A DNA stretch of 16,972 nt, from assembly GCA_023420935.1 (NCBI GenBank), contig JAEZUR010000023.1:1-16972 (forward strand). Reading direction: 5' to 3'. Positions 6,868-13,378 of this stretch are shown one piece after another (position 1 is the stretch's first letter; each line of letters begins with the position of its first letter). The stretch comes from Bacillota bacterium (lineage in GTDB: Bacteria > Bacillota > Clostridia > Lachnospirales > Lachnospiraceae). The notes under the pieces were generated by a model. It did not search any database and had not been told where the DNA came from. It was given only the letters and a program-made list of their open reading frames with translations. The position numbers and the translations under genes were made by a program.

Positions 6868-7548
6868 ATGTTTCAGTCAAAATATTGTGAAATATATTAT
6901 TTTAAAAAAGAAAATGTGCTTCTACTACAATGGAAAATGTTCTGCCAGGGTGAAGATTATAAAAAACCCCTTCGCTTTGCGGTAAAGGAGCTTAAGAATA
7001 GAAGAAATAGTAATATCATTATTGATGTCCGAAATGGATTTGAACCAGACAAAGAAGATGCCAAATGGGTCTTTGAAAAACTAATTACACAGATGAAAAA
7101 AACAGATTTAAAGAGTATTATTTTTGTAGCTAATCATAAAAAACATGTGGTTCAAGCAATCAATAAATATGTAAGTAATTTTGAGACAGATTTTCAAGTG
7201 AAGCAAGTTAGTTCCATAGAGGATGCATTTTATGAGTTTTGTGATGATTCCAAGCAACCGATTGTATTAAATGTAACTTATGTGGTGAAACCAGGTAAGC
7301 GAGAAGAATTTTATCAACAATTGAACGAAGCAGGCATTCCTAAGCTGTCTAGAGAAGAACCTGGTAATATGCGTTACGAATATTTTGCATCCACAGAACA
7401 GGAGAATGAACTGATTCTAATAGAAATATGGAGAAATCAGGACGCACTTGATGGACATAAAGAGATGGATCATTTTAAGAAATTACAGACATTGAAAGAA
7501 GATTATGTATTGGATACTAGATTTGAAACATATGCAATTGTGAATTAA
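6868..7548 (+). CDS. two-domain protein: STAS-like N-terminus and ABM monooxygenase-like C-terminus
   Basis: A 226-residue protein from ATG 6868 with a strong GGAGGAA ribosome site (6853-6859 region). The C-terminal part, about residues 132-226, is an antibiotic-biosynthesis-monooxygenase (ABM/YgiN-like) ferredoxin fold: VLNVTYVVKPGKREEFYQQL, EPGNMRYEYFAS, ELILIEIWRNQDALDGHKEMDHFK. ABM domains act as small oxygenases or quinone-modifying proteins, usually as dimers. The first ~125 residues alternate strands and helices (VLLLQWKMFCQGEDY, NIIIDVRNGFEPDKEDAKWVFE, LKSIIFVANHKKHVVQAI) and look like a SpoIIAA/STAS-type fold; this part of the call is weak. No signal peptide. The MBL gene begins 8 or 35 bases later, so the two are probably cotranscribed. 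Confidence 0.7.
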   Translation: MFQSKYCEIYYFKKENVLLLQWKMFCQGEDYKKPLRFAVKELKNRRNSNIIIDVRNGFEPDKEDAKWVFEKLITQMKKTDLKSIIFVANHKKHVVQAINKYVSNFETDFQVKQVSSIEDAFYEFCDDSKQPIVLNVTYVVKPGKREEFYQQLNEAGIPKLSREEPGNMRYEYFASTEQENELILIEIWRNQDALDGHKEMDHFKKLQTLKEDYVLDTRFETYAIVN

Positions 7549-7583
7549 GAGTGTAGATGAATGAGGGAATAGGGGGGTGTCTT

Positions 7584-8207
7584 ATGATTACACGTATACC
7601 ATGTGGTAATGGAAATTGTTTCTTAATACAAGACAACAATGCTTCCATATTAGTGGATACATCTCGTCCAAAATATAGGGATAACATACTGGAACAATGT
7701 AGAAATGCGAATGTAAAGTTAATTGTATTAACACATGGACATATGGATCATATACAAAATGCAGCTTATCTATCTCGGGAATTAAAGGTACCAGTTGCAA
7801 TTCATAAACAAGATTACGAATTGACGAAAAATAATATGTTAGAGCCGTTGAGTGCTCATAACCTATTGGGTAAGTTAGTGTTGAAAATATCTATCAAAAG
7901 TTTTGAATATGATACCATAGACGAATTTGAGCCAACCATATTTCTCAGTGATGGCGATTCCCTATTAGAGTATGGTATCGATGGGACTGTTGTGGAACTT
8001 CCTGGACATACAAAAGGATCCATTGGAATCCGGATTGGTGAAGATCTTATCGTTGGAGATGCACTGATGAATTTATTCTATCCGACAAAGTCGATGCTGT
8101 ATGGTGATAGAAAACGGATGGAAAAAAGTGCAGAATACATAAGTAATATGAGCGTGAATACTATACATTTTGGACATGGTAAATCTGTGCCTAATCGTAA
8201 ATGGTAA
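7584..8207 (+). CDS. metallo-beta-lactamase-fold hydrolase
   Basis: A 207-residue protein. ATG 7584 follows AGGGGGGTG (7571-7579); an in-frame ATG at 7557 is possible but less well placed. The metal ligands are visible: the HxHxDH motif LTHGHMDH (H51, H53, D55, H56), H142 in PGHTKGS, D159 in VGDALM and a late His in HFGHGK (about 198). This is the glyoxalase II-like class of dinuclear metallohydrolases, which act on thioesters, lactones, phosphodiesters or sulfur compounds. Nothing in the sequence fixes the substrate. It lies directly downstream of the ABM fusion gene, probably in the same transcript. Confidence 0.9.
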   Translation: MITRIPCGNGNCFLIQDNNASILVDTSRPKYRDNILEQCRNANVKLIVLTHGHMDHIQNAAYLSRELKVPVAIHKQDYELTKNNMLEPLSAHNLLGKLVLKISIKSFEYDTIDEFEPTIFLSDGDSLLEYGIDGTVVELPGHTKGSIGIRIGEDLIVGDALMNLFYPTKSMLYGDRKRMEKSAEYISNMSVNTIHFGHGKSVPNRKW

Positions 8208-8238
8208 TGGAAAGAATTTAAAAAAATTAAAATTGCTA

Positions 8239-8270
8239 TTGACTTTCCCCCACAGGGAAAGGTGTAAACT
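8239..8270 (+). promoter_or_regulatory. MerR-type promoter/operator
   Basis: The -35 TTGACT (8239-8244) and a -10 within TGTAAACT (8263-8270) are 19-20 bases apart, the over-long spacer that MerR proteins correct by bending DNA. Between them lies the dyad CTTTCCC (8243-8249) / GGGAAAG (8255-8261). This is a typical autoregulated MerR promoter. Confidence 0.85.
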
Positions 8271-8292
8271 TCCTTTATAAGGAGATGTAGTT

Positions 8293-9096
8293 ATGTATAA
8301 AATAGGTGAATTTTCAAAGATAACCAACCTAACAACGAAGGCACTGCGCTACTATGATGAACAGGGGTTACTAGTGCCCTCAAGTAGAGGCCAGAATGAT
8401 TACCGACTCTACAACGATTCAGATTATGAGAAAGCGCAGATCATAGGGACGCTACGTGCCCTTGAATTTTCCATCGCTGAAATTAAAGATGTTTTGGAAC
8501 ATGCGGATAACATGGAGGATTTGTCTTATTATTTTGCAGAAAAGAAAATATTTATTGAAAAGCGAATAAAAAAAGAAAAGGAACTTATTAAAAAACTAGA
8601 ATCCCATCTCCTTCCCAATAATAAGGAGGTAATGAAAATGAATTATCAGATTAATGTAAAAACAGAAGAACCAATGGCAGTAGCAAGTATTAGATATCGC
8701 GGTAAATATAGTGATGTAGGTAAGTATATTGGTGCCATTTATAAAGTGGTGAAAGACAAAGCCAATGGGGAACCCTTTAACTGCTATTACGATGAAGAAT
8801 TTCAAGAGGACGCGGATATTGAATTATGTGTTCCAACCAAAGGAGTATTAAAAGAAAATGGTTCTGAAGTTACTTGTAAAACCCTGCCAGGCATTAAGGG
8901 TATATCTACTACCCATATTGGAAGTTACGAAACGCTGAATCATGCTTATAAGGCTTTGGTTGATTATGCCAAGGAACATAATATTTCTTGTAAGCTTCCA
9001 TATAGAGAAATCTATCACAAAGGGCCTGGTGCGATATTTAAAGGTAACCCAGAGAAATATGAGACAGAGATTATTTTGCCATTTGAAGAAGTATAA
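8293..9096 (+). CDS. MerR-family regulator with GyrI-like effector-binding domain
   Basis: A 267-residue protein from ATG 8293 with AAGGAGATG (8278-8286 region). Residues 1-70 are the MerR winged helix (YKIGEFSKITNLTTKALRYY, then the NDYRLYNDSDYEKA wing). Residues about 75-110 are the dimerising coiled coil, rich in Lys and Glu. Residues 116-267 form a GyrI-like/AraC_E_bind domain (MAVASIRYRGKYSDVGKYI, then CNCYYDEEF-like NCYYDEEF and ILPFEEV), which binds drugs or other hydrophobic ligands as in BmrR and TipA. The promoter at 8239 shows it activates its own transcription. No other target is adjacent. An internal ribosome site and start precede the effector domain (see separate entry). The ligand is unknown. 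Confidence 0.92.
   Translation: MYKIGEFSKITNLTTKALRYYDEQGLLVPSSRGQNDYRLYNDSDYEKAQIIGTLRALEFSIAEIKDVLEHADNMEDLSYYFAEKKIFIEKRIKKEKELIKKLESHLLPNNKEVMKMNYQINVKTEEPMAVASIRYRGKYSDVGKYIGAIYKVVKDKANGEPFNCYYDEEFQEDADIELCVPTKGVLKENGSEVTCKTLPGIKGISTTHIGSYETLNHAYKALVDYAKEHNISCKLPYREIYHKGPGAIFKGNPEKYETEIILPFEEV
8638..9096 (+). other. possible internal start: stand-alone GyrI-like domain
   Basis: AAGGAGGT (8623-8630) is a near-perfect Shine-Dalgarno sequence 7 bases before an in-frame ATG at 8638, at the exact border between coiled coil and effector domain. Translation from here would give a 152-residue GyrI-like protein without the DNA-binding part. In Streptomyces the tipA gene makes such a short form (TipAS) along with the full regulator. 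That this happens here is inference. Confidence 0.5.
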
Positions 9097-9114
9097 TTAA
9101 ATATTTGCATAGTG

Positions 9115-9152
9115 TTTCAGACAGTATTATAGTATAATAATACTGTCTGAAA
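9115..9152. repeat. long perfect palindrome, likely GntR operator/promoter
   Basis: Perfect 16-bp arms (9115-9130 and 9137-9152) flank a 6-base centre (AGTATA). TATAAT at 9133-9138 lies in the middle, so a bound repressor would cover a possible -10; the -35 is unclear. It lies between the merR stop and the GntR start (9183). No T tract follows, which argues for operator rather than terminator. Confidence 0.7.
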
Positions 9153-9182
9153 TTATAGTAATACAAGAAAAGGAAGAGAAAG

Positions 9183-9860
9183 ATGTCACAGGATAGACGT
9201 TTATCTGATCAGGTAGCCGATGATATCAGGACAATGATTACCATTGAGCATAGATTTAATCCGGGAGATAAGTTACCAAATGAAAATGAATTATCAGAAG
9301 AACTTCATATTAGTCGTACAACCTTAAGAGAAGCAATTCGTATCCTAGTAACCAATGGTATTGTTGAGATAAAAAGAGGATTAGGTACTTTTGTCAAGGA
9401 ACAGCTAGAGATGGATCGAAGTGAAACGCTAGAACCATTATCTACAGCAAAAGTAAATGCAAAGGATTTGTATGAGATGAGATTAATCTTTGAGCCAGAG
9501 GCTGCTTATTTAGCCACGAAACGAGCTAGTGATATGGAGATTAATCGAATACTAACGTATGGGAAGCAGATTGAGGAGAAGATAGCAAATGGGCAGGATA
9601 GAACTCAGGTAGAGCAAGCTTTTCATAAATCCATTGCAAAAGCTACTCATAATGAATTTATGAATAAGCTAATGCCAGTTATCTATCAATCCATTGATAA
9701 AGGGGTAGCACTGTCTCGGAAAAAGGAATTGGCGGTAAAGGATACAATAAATGATCATAAAATGATTATGGATTTTATGGCAGCAAGAAACGCTGAAGGA
9801 GCAAGAAATGCAATGAAGATACATATACTTCATGCGATGAAGGAACTAGAAATAGAGTAA
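9183..9860 (+). CDS. GntR-family regulator, FadR subfamily (FCD domain)
   Basis: A 225-residue protein from ATG 9183, preceded by AAAAGGAAGAG. Residues 1-75 are the GntR winged helix: SDQVADDIRTMI, GDKLPNENELSEELHISRTTLREAIRILVTNGIVEI and the GLGTFV wing. The rest is an all-helical FCD ligand domain, with YEMRLIFEPEAAYLATKRA, FHKSIAKATHNEF, DHKMIMDFMAARNAEGARNAMKIHI; the conserved Asp/His metal-binding positions appear present. FCD regulators sense carboxylic or sugar acids. A strong terminator (9968-10016) separates it from ilvD. Its own 16-bp-arm palindrome and the palindrome in the ilvD promoter share the half-site GTATTAT, so ilvD is a plausible target (inference). Confidence 0.92.
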   Translation: MSQDRRLSDQVADDIRTMITIEHRFNPGDKLPNENELSEELHISRTTLREAIRILVTNGIVEIKRGLGTFVKEQLEMDRSETLEPLSTAKVNAKDLYEMRLIFEPEAAYLATKRASDMEINRILTYGKQIEEKIANGQDRTQVEQAFHKSIAKATHNEFMNKLMPVIYQSIDKGVALSRKKELAVKDTINDHKMIMDFMAARNAEGARNAMKIHILHAMKELEIE

Positions 9861-9967
9861 GATGAATAAATCGATATGAGTTAGTACTAGAATACAAGAT
9901 GAAGTAGTAGTTAGAACTAGAACAAGAAGAGAATTATTATTGTGAAGTTAATACGATAACATGAGTG

Positions 9968-10016
9968 AAGCCTGTAAAGTTATTATTTTGATAATGAACT
10001 TTATACAGGCTTTTTT
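9968..10016 (+). terminator. strong intrinsic terminator after the GntR gene
   Basis: AAGCCTGTA (9968-9976) pairs with TACAGGCTT (10004-10012), then AAGT/ACTT and ATTAT/ATAAT continue the stem around a TTTG loop, with a 2-base bulge. A run of T follows (10011-10016). Otherwise 9861-9967 holds nothing recognisable. Confidence 0.9.
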
Positions 10017-10045
10017 ATATAGCAAGAAATCATCATACAACTATA

Positions 10046-10077
10046 TTGACAGTAGACAACATATGTATTATAATACA
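10046..10077 (+). promoter_or_regulatory. ilvD promoter with palindrome over the -10
   Basis: TTGACA (10046-10051), a 17-base spacer and TATAAT (10069-10074) are perfect consensus. The -10 lies inside a 14-bp palindrome, TGTATTATAATACA (10064-10077), and ACAACATA occurs on both sides (10056-10063 and 10075-10082). The palindrome resembles the inner half-sites of the GntR upstream palindrome. No leader peptide or T-box was seen in the short leader. Confidence 0.85.
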
Positions 10078-10124
10078 ACATACAATGATAAGTAATTCAA
10101 CAATTTGGATAGGAGCGTGGACAT

Positions 10125-11783
10125 ATGAGAAGTGATAGAATAACAAAAGGTATCAATGCTGCTCCACAGAGAGCACTGCTACATGCATTAGGACTAACTG
10201 ATAAAGAACTTGAAAAGCCATTGATTGGAATTGTTAGTTCCAAAAATGAAGTAGTTCCTGGACACATGAATCTTGATAAGATTGAAGAAGCAGTAAAACA
10301 AGGCGTCCTGCTAGCAGGTGGTGTTCCCTTGGTATTTCCAGCCATTGCAGTATGTGACGGTATTGCCATGGGTCATGAAGGAATGAAGTATTCGCTAGCA
10401 ACAAGGGAATTGATTGCAGATTCTACTGAAGCTATGTCAATGGCGCATCCTTTTGATGCACTCGTGTTTATTCCAAACTGTGATAAGAATGTACCTGGAT
10501 TATTAATGGCTGCAGCTAGACTTAATATCCCTTCTATTTTTGTAAGTGGAGGACCTATGCTTGCAGGAACTATGAATGGGAAAAAGATTAGCTATTCCAA
10601 TGTATCAGAAGCTGTAAGTGAGTTTAAGATTGGTAAGATTTCAGAAGAAAAATTAGAGGAATACGAGAAGAAGGCTTGTCCATCCTGTGGTTCTTGTTCC
10701 GGTATGTTTACAGCAAATAGTATGAATTGTTTAACGGAGGTACTTGGTATGGGACTTCCTGGGAATGGTACGATTCCAGCTGTTTATTCGGAACGCTTAC
10801 GTCTTGCAAAAGAGGCAGGTATGCAGATTATGGAATTGCTTAAAAATGATATAAAGCCAAGAGATATTATGGTTAAAGAAGCATTTTTAAATGCCTTAAC
10901 TATGGATATGGCACTAGGCTGTAGTACCAATAGTATGTTGCATTTACCAGCCATTGCCCATGAATGTGAGATTGCACTGGATTTAGAAATAGCCAATGAA
11001 ATCTCCAATAAAACTCCTAATCTTTGTCATCTTGCTCCAGCAGGTGATCATTATGTGGAGAACTTAAATGAGGCTGGTGGTATTATGGCAGTTATGCATG
11101 AGATTAATAAAGCAAACTTACTACATACCAATCTTATTACTTGTACTGGTAAAACCATTGCAGATAATATTAAAGGACATGAAATATTAGATACACAAGT
11201 AATTCGTCCTATCGATAATCCTTATTCTGATATTGGAGGAATTGCTGTATTAAAAGGTAATTTAGCACCGGATGGTTGCGTGGTAAAGCGTTCCGCAGTG
11301 GCTTCTGAAATGATGCAGCATACTGGTACAGCTAGAGTGTTTGATGGAGAAGAAGAAGCACTAGATTCAATCTACACAGGAAAAATTAATCCAGGTGATG
11401 TTGTAGTAATCAGATATGAAGGTCCAAAAGGTGGACCTGGAATGAGAGAAATGTTAAATCCAACTTCAGCAATTATGGGAATGGGACTTGGTAATAGTGT
11501 TGCTTTAATTACTGATGGCAGATTTTCAGGAGCAACCAGAGGTGCAGCCATTGGTCATGTATCACCAGAAGCTGCTGTAGGAGGGAATATTGCACTGGTT
11601 TATGAAGGAGATCAGATTGCCATCGACATCACTAAGAATACCATAGAAATCTTAGTTTCTAACGATGAATTAGATCGTCGCAGAGCGGATTGGAAACCAA
11701 TCGAACCAAAAGTAACCAAAGGTTATTTAGCAAGGTATTCGAAATGTGTAACCTCAGGCTGTCAAGGTGCGGTACTTATGTAA
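10125..11783 (+). CDS. ilvD: dihydroxy-acid dehydratase
   Basis: A 552-residue enzyme, full length for the shorter Gram-positive/archaeal form (E. coli IlvD is 616). ATG 10125 follows TAGGAGC. It dehydrates 2,3-dihydroxy-isovalerate and 2,3-dihydroxy-3-methylvalerate to the 2-keto acids of valine and isoleucine synthesis. Visible marks: PNCDKNVPG (C119), CPSCGSCSGMFTANSMNCL (C185-C191), DGRFSGATRG and the C-terminal SGCQGAVLM. At the position where [2Fe-2S] forms have a Cys (TPC), this protein reads VPGH, as in E. coli, which points to an oxygen-sensitive [4Fe-4S] cluster and an anaerobic host. It stands alone: no ilvB, ilvC or leuA is beside it. It is convergent with the tetR gene, only 7 bases apart. 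Confidence 0.97.
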   Translation: MRSDRITKGINAAPQRALLHALGLTDKELEKPLIGIVSSKNEVVPGHMNLDKIEEAVKQGVLLAGGVPLVFPAIAVCDGIAMGHEGMKYSLATRELIADSTEAMSMAHPFDALVFIPNCDKNVPGLLMAAARLNIPSIFVSGGPMLAGTMNGKKISYSNVSEAVSEFKIGKISEEKLEEYEKKACPSCGSCSGMFTANSMNCLTEVLGMGLPGNGTIPAVYSERLRLAKEAGMQIMELLKNDIKPRDIMVKEAFLNALTMDMALGCSTNSMLHLPAIAHECEIALDLEIANEISNKTPNLCHLAPAGDHYVENLNEAGGIMAVMHEINKANLLHTNLITCTGKTIADNIKGHEILDTQVIRPIDNPYSDIGGIAVLKGNLAPDGCVVKRSAVASEMMQHTGTARVFDGEEEALDSIYTGKINPGDVVVIRYEGPKGGPGMREMLNPTSAIMGMGLGNSVALITDGRFSGATRGAAIGHVSPEAAVGGNIALVYEGDQIAIDITKNTIEILVSNDELDRRRADWKPIEPKVTKGYLARYSKCVTSGCQGAVLM

Positions 11784-11790
11784 TATCCGT

Positions 11791-12381
11791 CTAATGAAAC
11801 GATTGGACTTTAAATATTTCTTTTTGCACACCATTCGTTGTTATGGCTATTAGTAAATCTATAAATTCTTCAATTGGAATATCTTTACCATTGGAGTACC
11901 ACTGTGTAATCATGCTTAACACAGCAGCACTTTGGTACTCCATAATATAACTTAATTTTCTGACATTTTCTGTCATAGGGTGATTCAGGGTTGCAACTAC
12001 CACAGGTGCTAACCGCTTTAAGAGCTTTTTACGAAAACCAGGATCACCATGTTCTCCTAATAGTACCGGAAAATATTTGCTATTATCTTCATAAAAATCC
12101 ATTAGTTCAGCAATCACTTTCTTCTTATCTGCTCCGTGTTTTAAATTGGATAATACAATTTTATGAAATCGTTCTGGAGTAATAATCTGTTTTTCAATCT
12201 CATCTAAAATATCATAAACATCTCTAAAATAAACATAAAAAGTAGAACGATTATATCCAGCTAAACTACAGATAGAAGATACTGTAATCTGCTCAATTCT
12301 ATGTTTGGTATATAGTTCCCAGAAAGCATCCATTATATTTTGTTTGGTCTGCTTTGAGGTGGCTGATAAAGGTAGATTCAT
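11791..12381 (-). CDS. TetR/AcrR-family transcriptional regulator
   Basis: A 196-residue repressor on the minus strand; its ATG (12379-12381) is preceded by GGAGGG on that strand. Residues about 10-60 are the TetR helix-turn-helix domain: TKQNIMDAFWELYTKHRIEQITVSSICSLAGYNRSTFYVYF. The rest is the helical ligand domain, of the TetR_C type with IMEYQSAAVLSMITQWYSNG and a late IPIEEFIDLL. It is divergent from the ABC exporter genes at 12638, and the gap holds palindromes near the exporter start; repression of that exporter is the natural reading. The ligand is unknown. The 7-base gap to ilvD has no terminator, so transcripts of the two genes should overlap. Confidence 0.92.
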   Translation of the reverse strand: MNLPLSATSKQTKQNIMDAFWELYTKHRIEQITVSSICSLAGYNRSTFYVYFRDVYDILDEIEKQIITPERFHKIVLSNLKHGADKKKVIAELMDFYEDNSKYFPVLLGEHGDPGFRKKLLKRLAPVVVATLNHPMTENVRKLSYIMEYQSAAVLSMITQWYSNGKDIPIEEFIDLLIAITTNGVQKEIFKVQSFH

Positions 12382-12473
12382 TCTGCAACATCCCTCCTGA
12401 TCTTATAATAATTCGTATGTGAGAAGCCGTATTTGTAAATAATCTTACGTATGTCTCTTTATCTATTGATAAA

Positions 12474-12502
12474 ATTATATAATGATGAAGTTAGATATGC
12501 AA
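12474..12502 (-). promoter_or_regulatory. likely tetR promoter
   Basis: Read on the minus strand: TTGCAT (12502-12497), a 17-base spacer, TATAAT (12479-12474). The -10 is perfect and the -35 partial. The leader to the start codon contains two CGTATGT repeats (12414-12420 and 12448-12454 on the + strand), 34 bases apart, of unknown role. Confidence 0.45.
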
Positions 12503-12539
12503 TATCAGAAAAATCCCACAAAGCTCCCCTAATTGTTGG

Positions 12540-12567
12540 TTGATATCAAAAATAATTGAGATATAAT
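12540..12567 (+). promoter_or_regulatory. promoter of the second ABC exporter operon
   Basis: TTGATA (12540-12545), a 16-base spacer and TATAAT (12562-12567). The two palindromes AGCAATTGCT (12580-12589) and CTTACCGGTAAG (12598-12609) follow in the early transcribed region. Confidence 0.7.
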
Positions 12568-12597
12568 AAGAGCAAATAAAGCAATTGCTATTTATTA

Positions 12598-12609
12598 CTT
12601 ACCGGTAAG
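12598..12609. promoter_or_regulatory. palindromic operator candidate upstream of the ABC ATPase gene
   Basis: CTTACCGGTAAG is a perfect 12-bp palindrome about 30 bases after the -10 and 28 bases before the ATPase start. Its GC-rich centre stands out in AT-rich sequence. It is the best candidate binding site for the divergent TetR protein; binding would act as a roadblock. This is inference. Confidence 0.5.
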
Positions 12610-12637
12610 CGTGTTTTACAAGGAAAGAAGGAGTATT

Positions 12638-13378
12638 ATGAAAATAGAAATCAACCACGTAATGAAGCAGTTTCAAAACAATGTTGTGTTACAGGATATT
12701 AACATCCAGATGGAAGAAGGCAATATATATTGCTTGTTGGGAGCCTCTGGCTCAGGCAAAACAACACTGCTTCGCATTATTATGGGTGCCATTAGTGCGG
12801 ATGAGGGACAGGTATTAATAGAAGGAATCCAGGTTCCTAATAAAACTTTATTAACGCAGATCGGATTTATGCCTCAACAAGATGCCTTATATCATGAATT
12901 GTCAATATGGGATAATCTAAGGTTTTTCGCAGGAATCCAGAATTTAAAAGGCAAGCAGTTTGAGAAAAGAGCAATGGAACTTCTTAAAGTAGTTGGACTT
13001 TTGGAAGATAAAAAGAAGTTAGTTGGTAACTGTTCAGGAGGTATGAGAAAAAGAATTTCACTTGCTGCAACTTTGATTCATGCACCCCAGTTAATTATCA
13101 TGGATGAGCCTACGGTTGGAATTGATCCTGTGCTTCGAAGAGAGATTTGGGAGTATTTACATCGTCTAAAAGAACAGGGAACAACTATTGTAGTAACCAC
13201 TCATGTTATGGATGAAGTGTTTCAATGTGATTATGCAGCGCTTCTTAGAAATGGAAAAATAATTATTAAGGATGCTGTTTCGAACCTTGCCGAACTCACA
13301 TCCAATGGAAACATTGAAGATTTATTTTTCCTAGGAGAGGAGGAGACAGTATGTATTCAATCATTAGAAGAATTCTAG
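12638..13378 (+). CDS. ABC transporter ATP-binding protein, second ABC-2 exporter
   Basis: A 246-residue nucleotide-binding subunit. ATG 12638 follows AAGAAGGAG; an upstream in-frame TTG (12611) lacks a site. Motifs: Walker A GASGSGKTT (35-43), signature CSGG (132-135, Cys in place of Leu), Walker B LIIMDEP (D156/E157) and H-loop His189 in VTTHVMDE. The short C-terminal tail ends GEEETVCIQSLEEF. Its last 28 bases overlap the permease gene, so translation is probably coupled. It energises the permease that follows; since only one permease gene is present, a homodimer is expected. It is divergent from the tetR gene, which likely represses it. Not a duplicate of the first exporter ATPase: the shared residues are mainly the family motifs. 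Confidence 0.93.
   Translation: MKIEINHVMKQFQNNVVLQDINIQMEEGNIYCLLGASGSGKTTLLRIIMGAISADEGQVLIEGIQVPNKTLLTQIGFMPQQDALYHELSIWDNLRFFAGIQNLKGKQFEKRAMELLKVVGLLEDKKKLVGNCSGGMRKRISLAATLIHAPQLIIMDEPTVGIDPVLRREIWEYLHRLKEQGTTIVVTTHVMDEVFQCDYAALLRNGKIIIKDAVSNLAELTSNGNIEDLFFLGEEETVCIQSLEEF

Noticed and set aside
9115..9152. Palindrome at 9115 as the terminator of the merR gene
   Set aside because: The arms are long but no T tract follows on either strand; location just before the GntR gene and a central TATAAT favour an operator.
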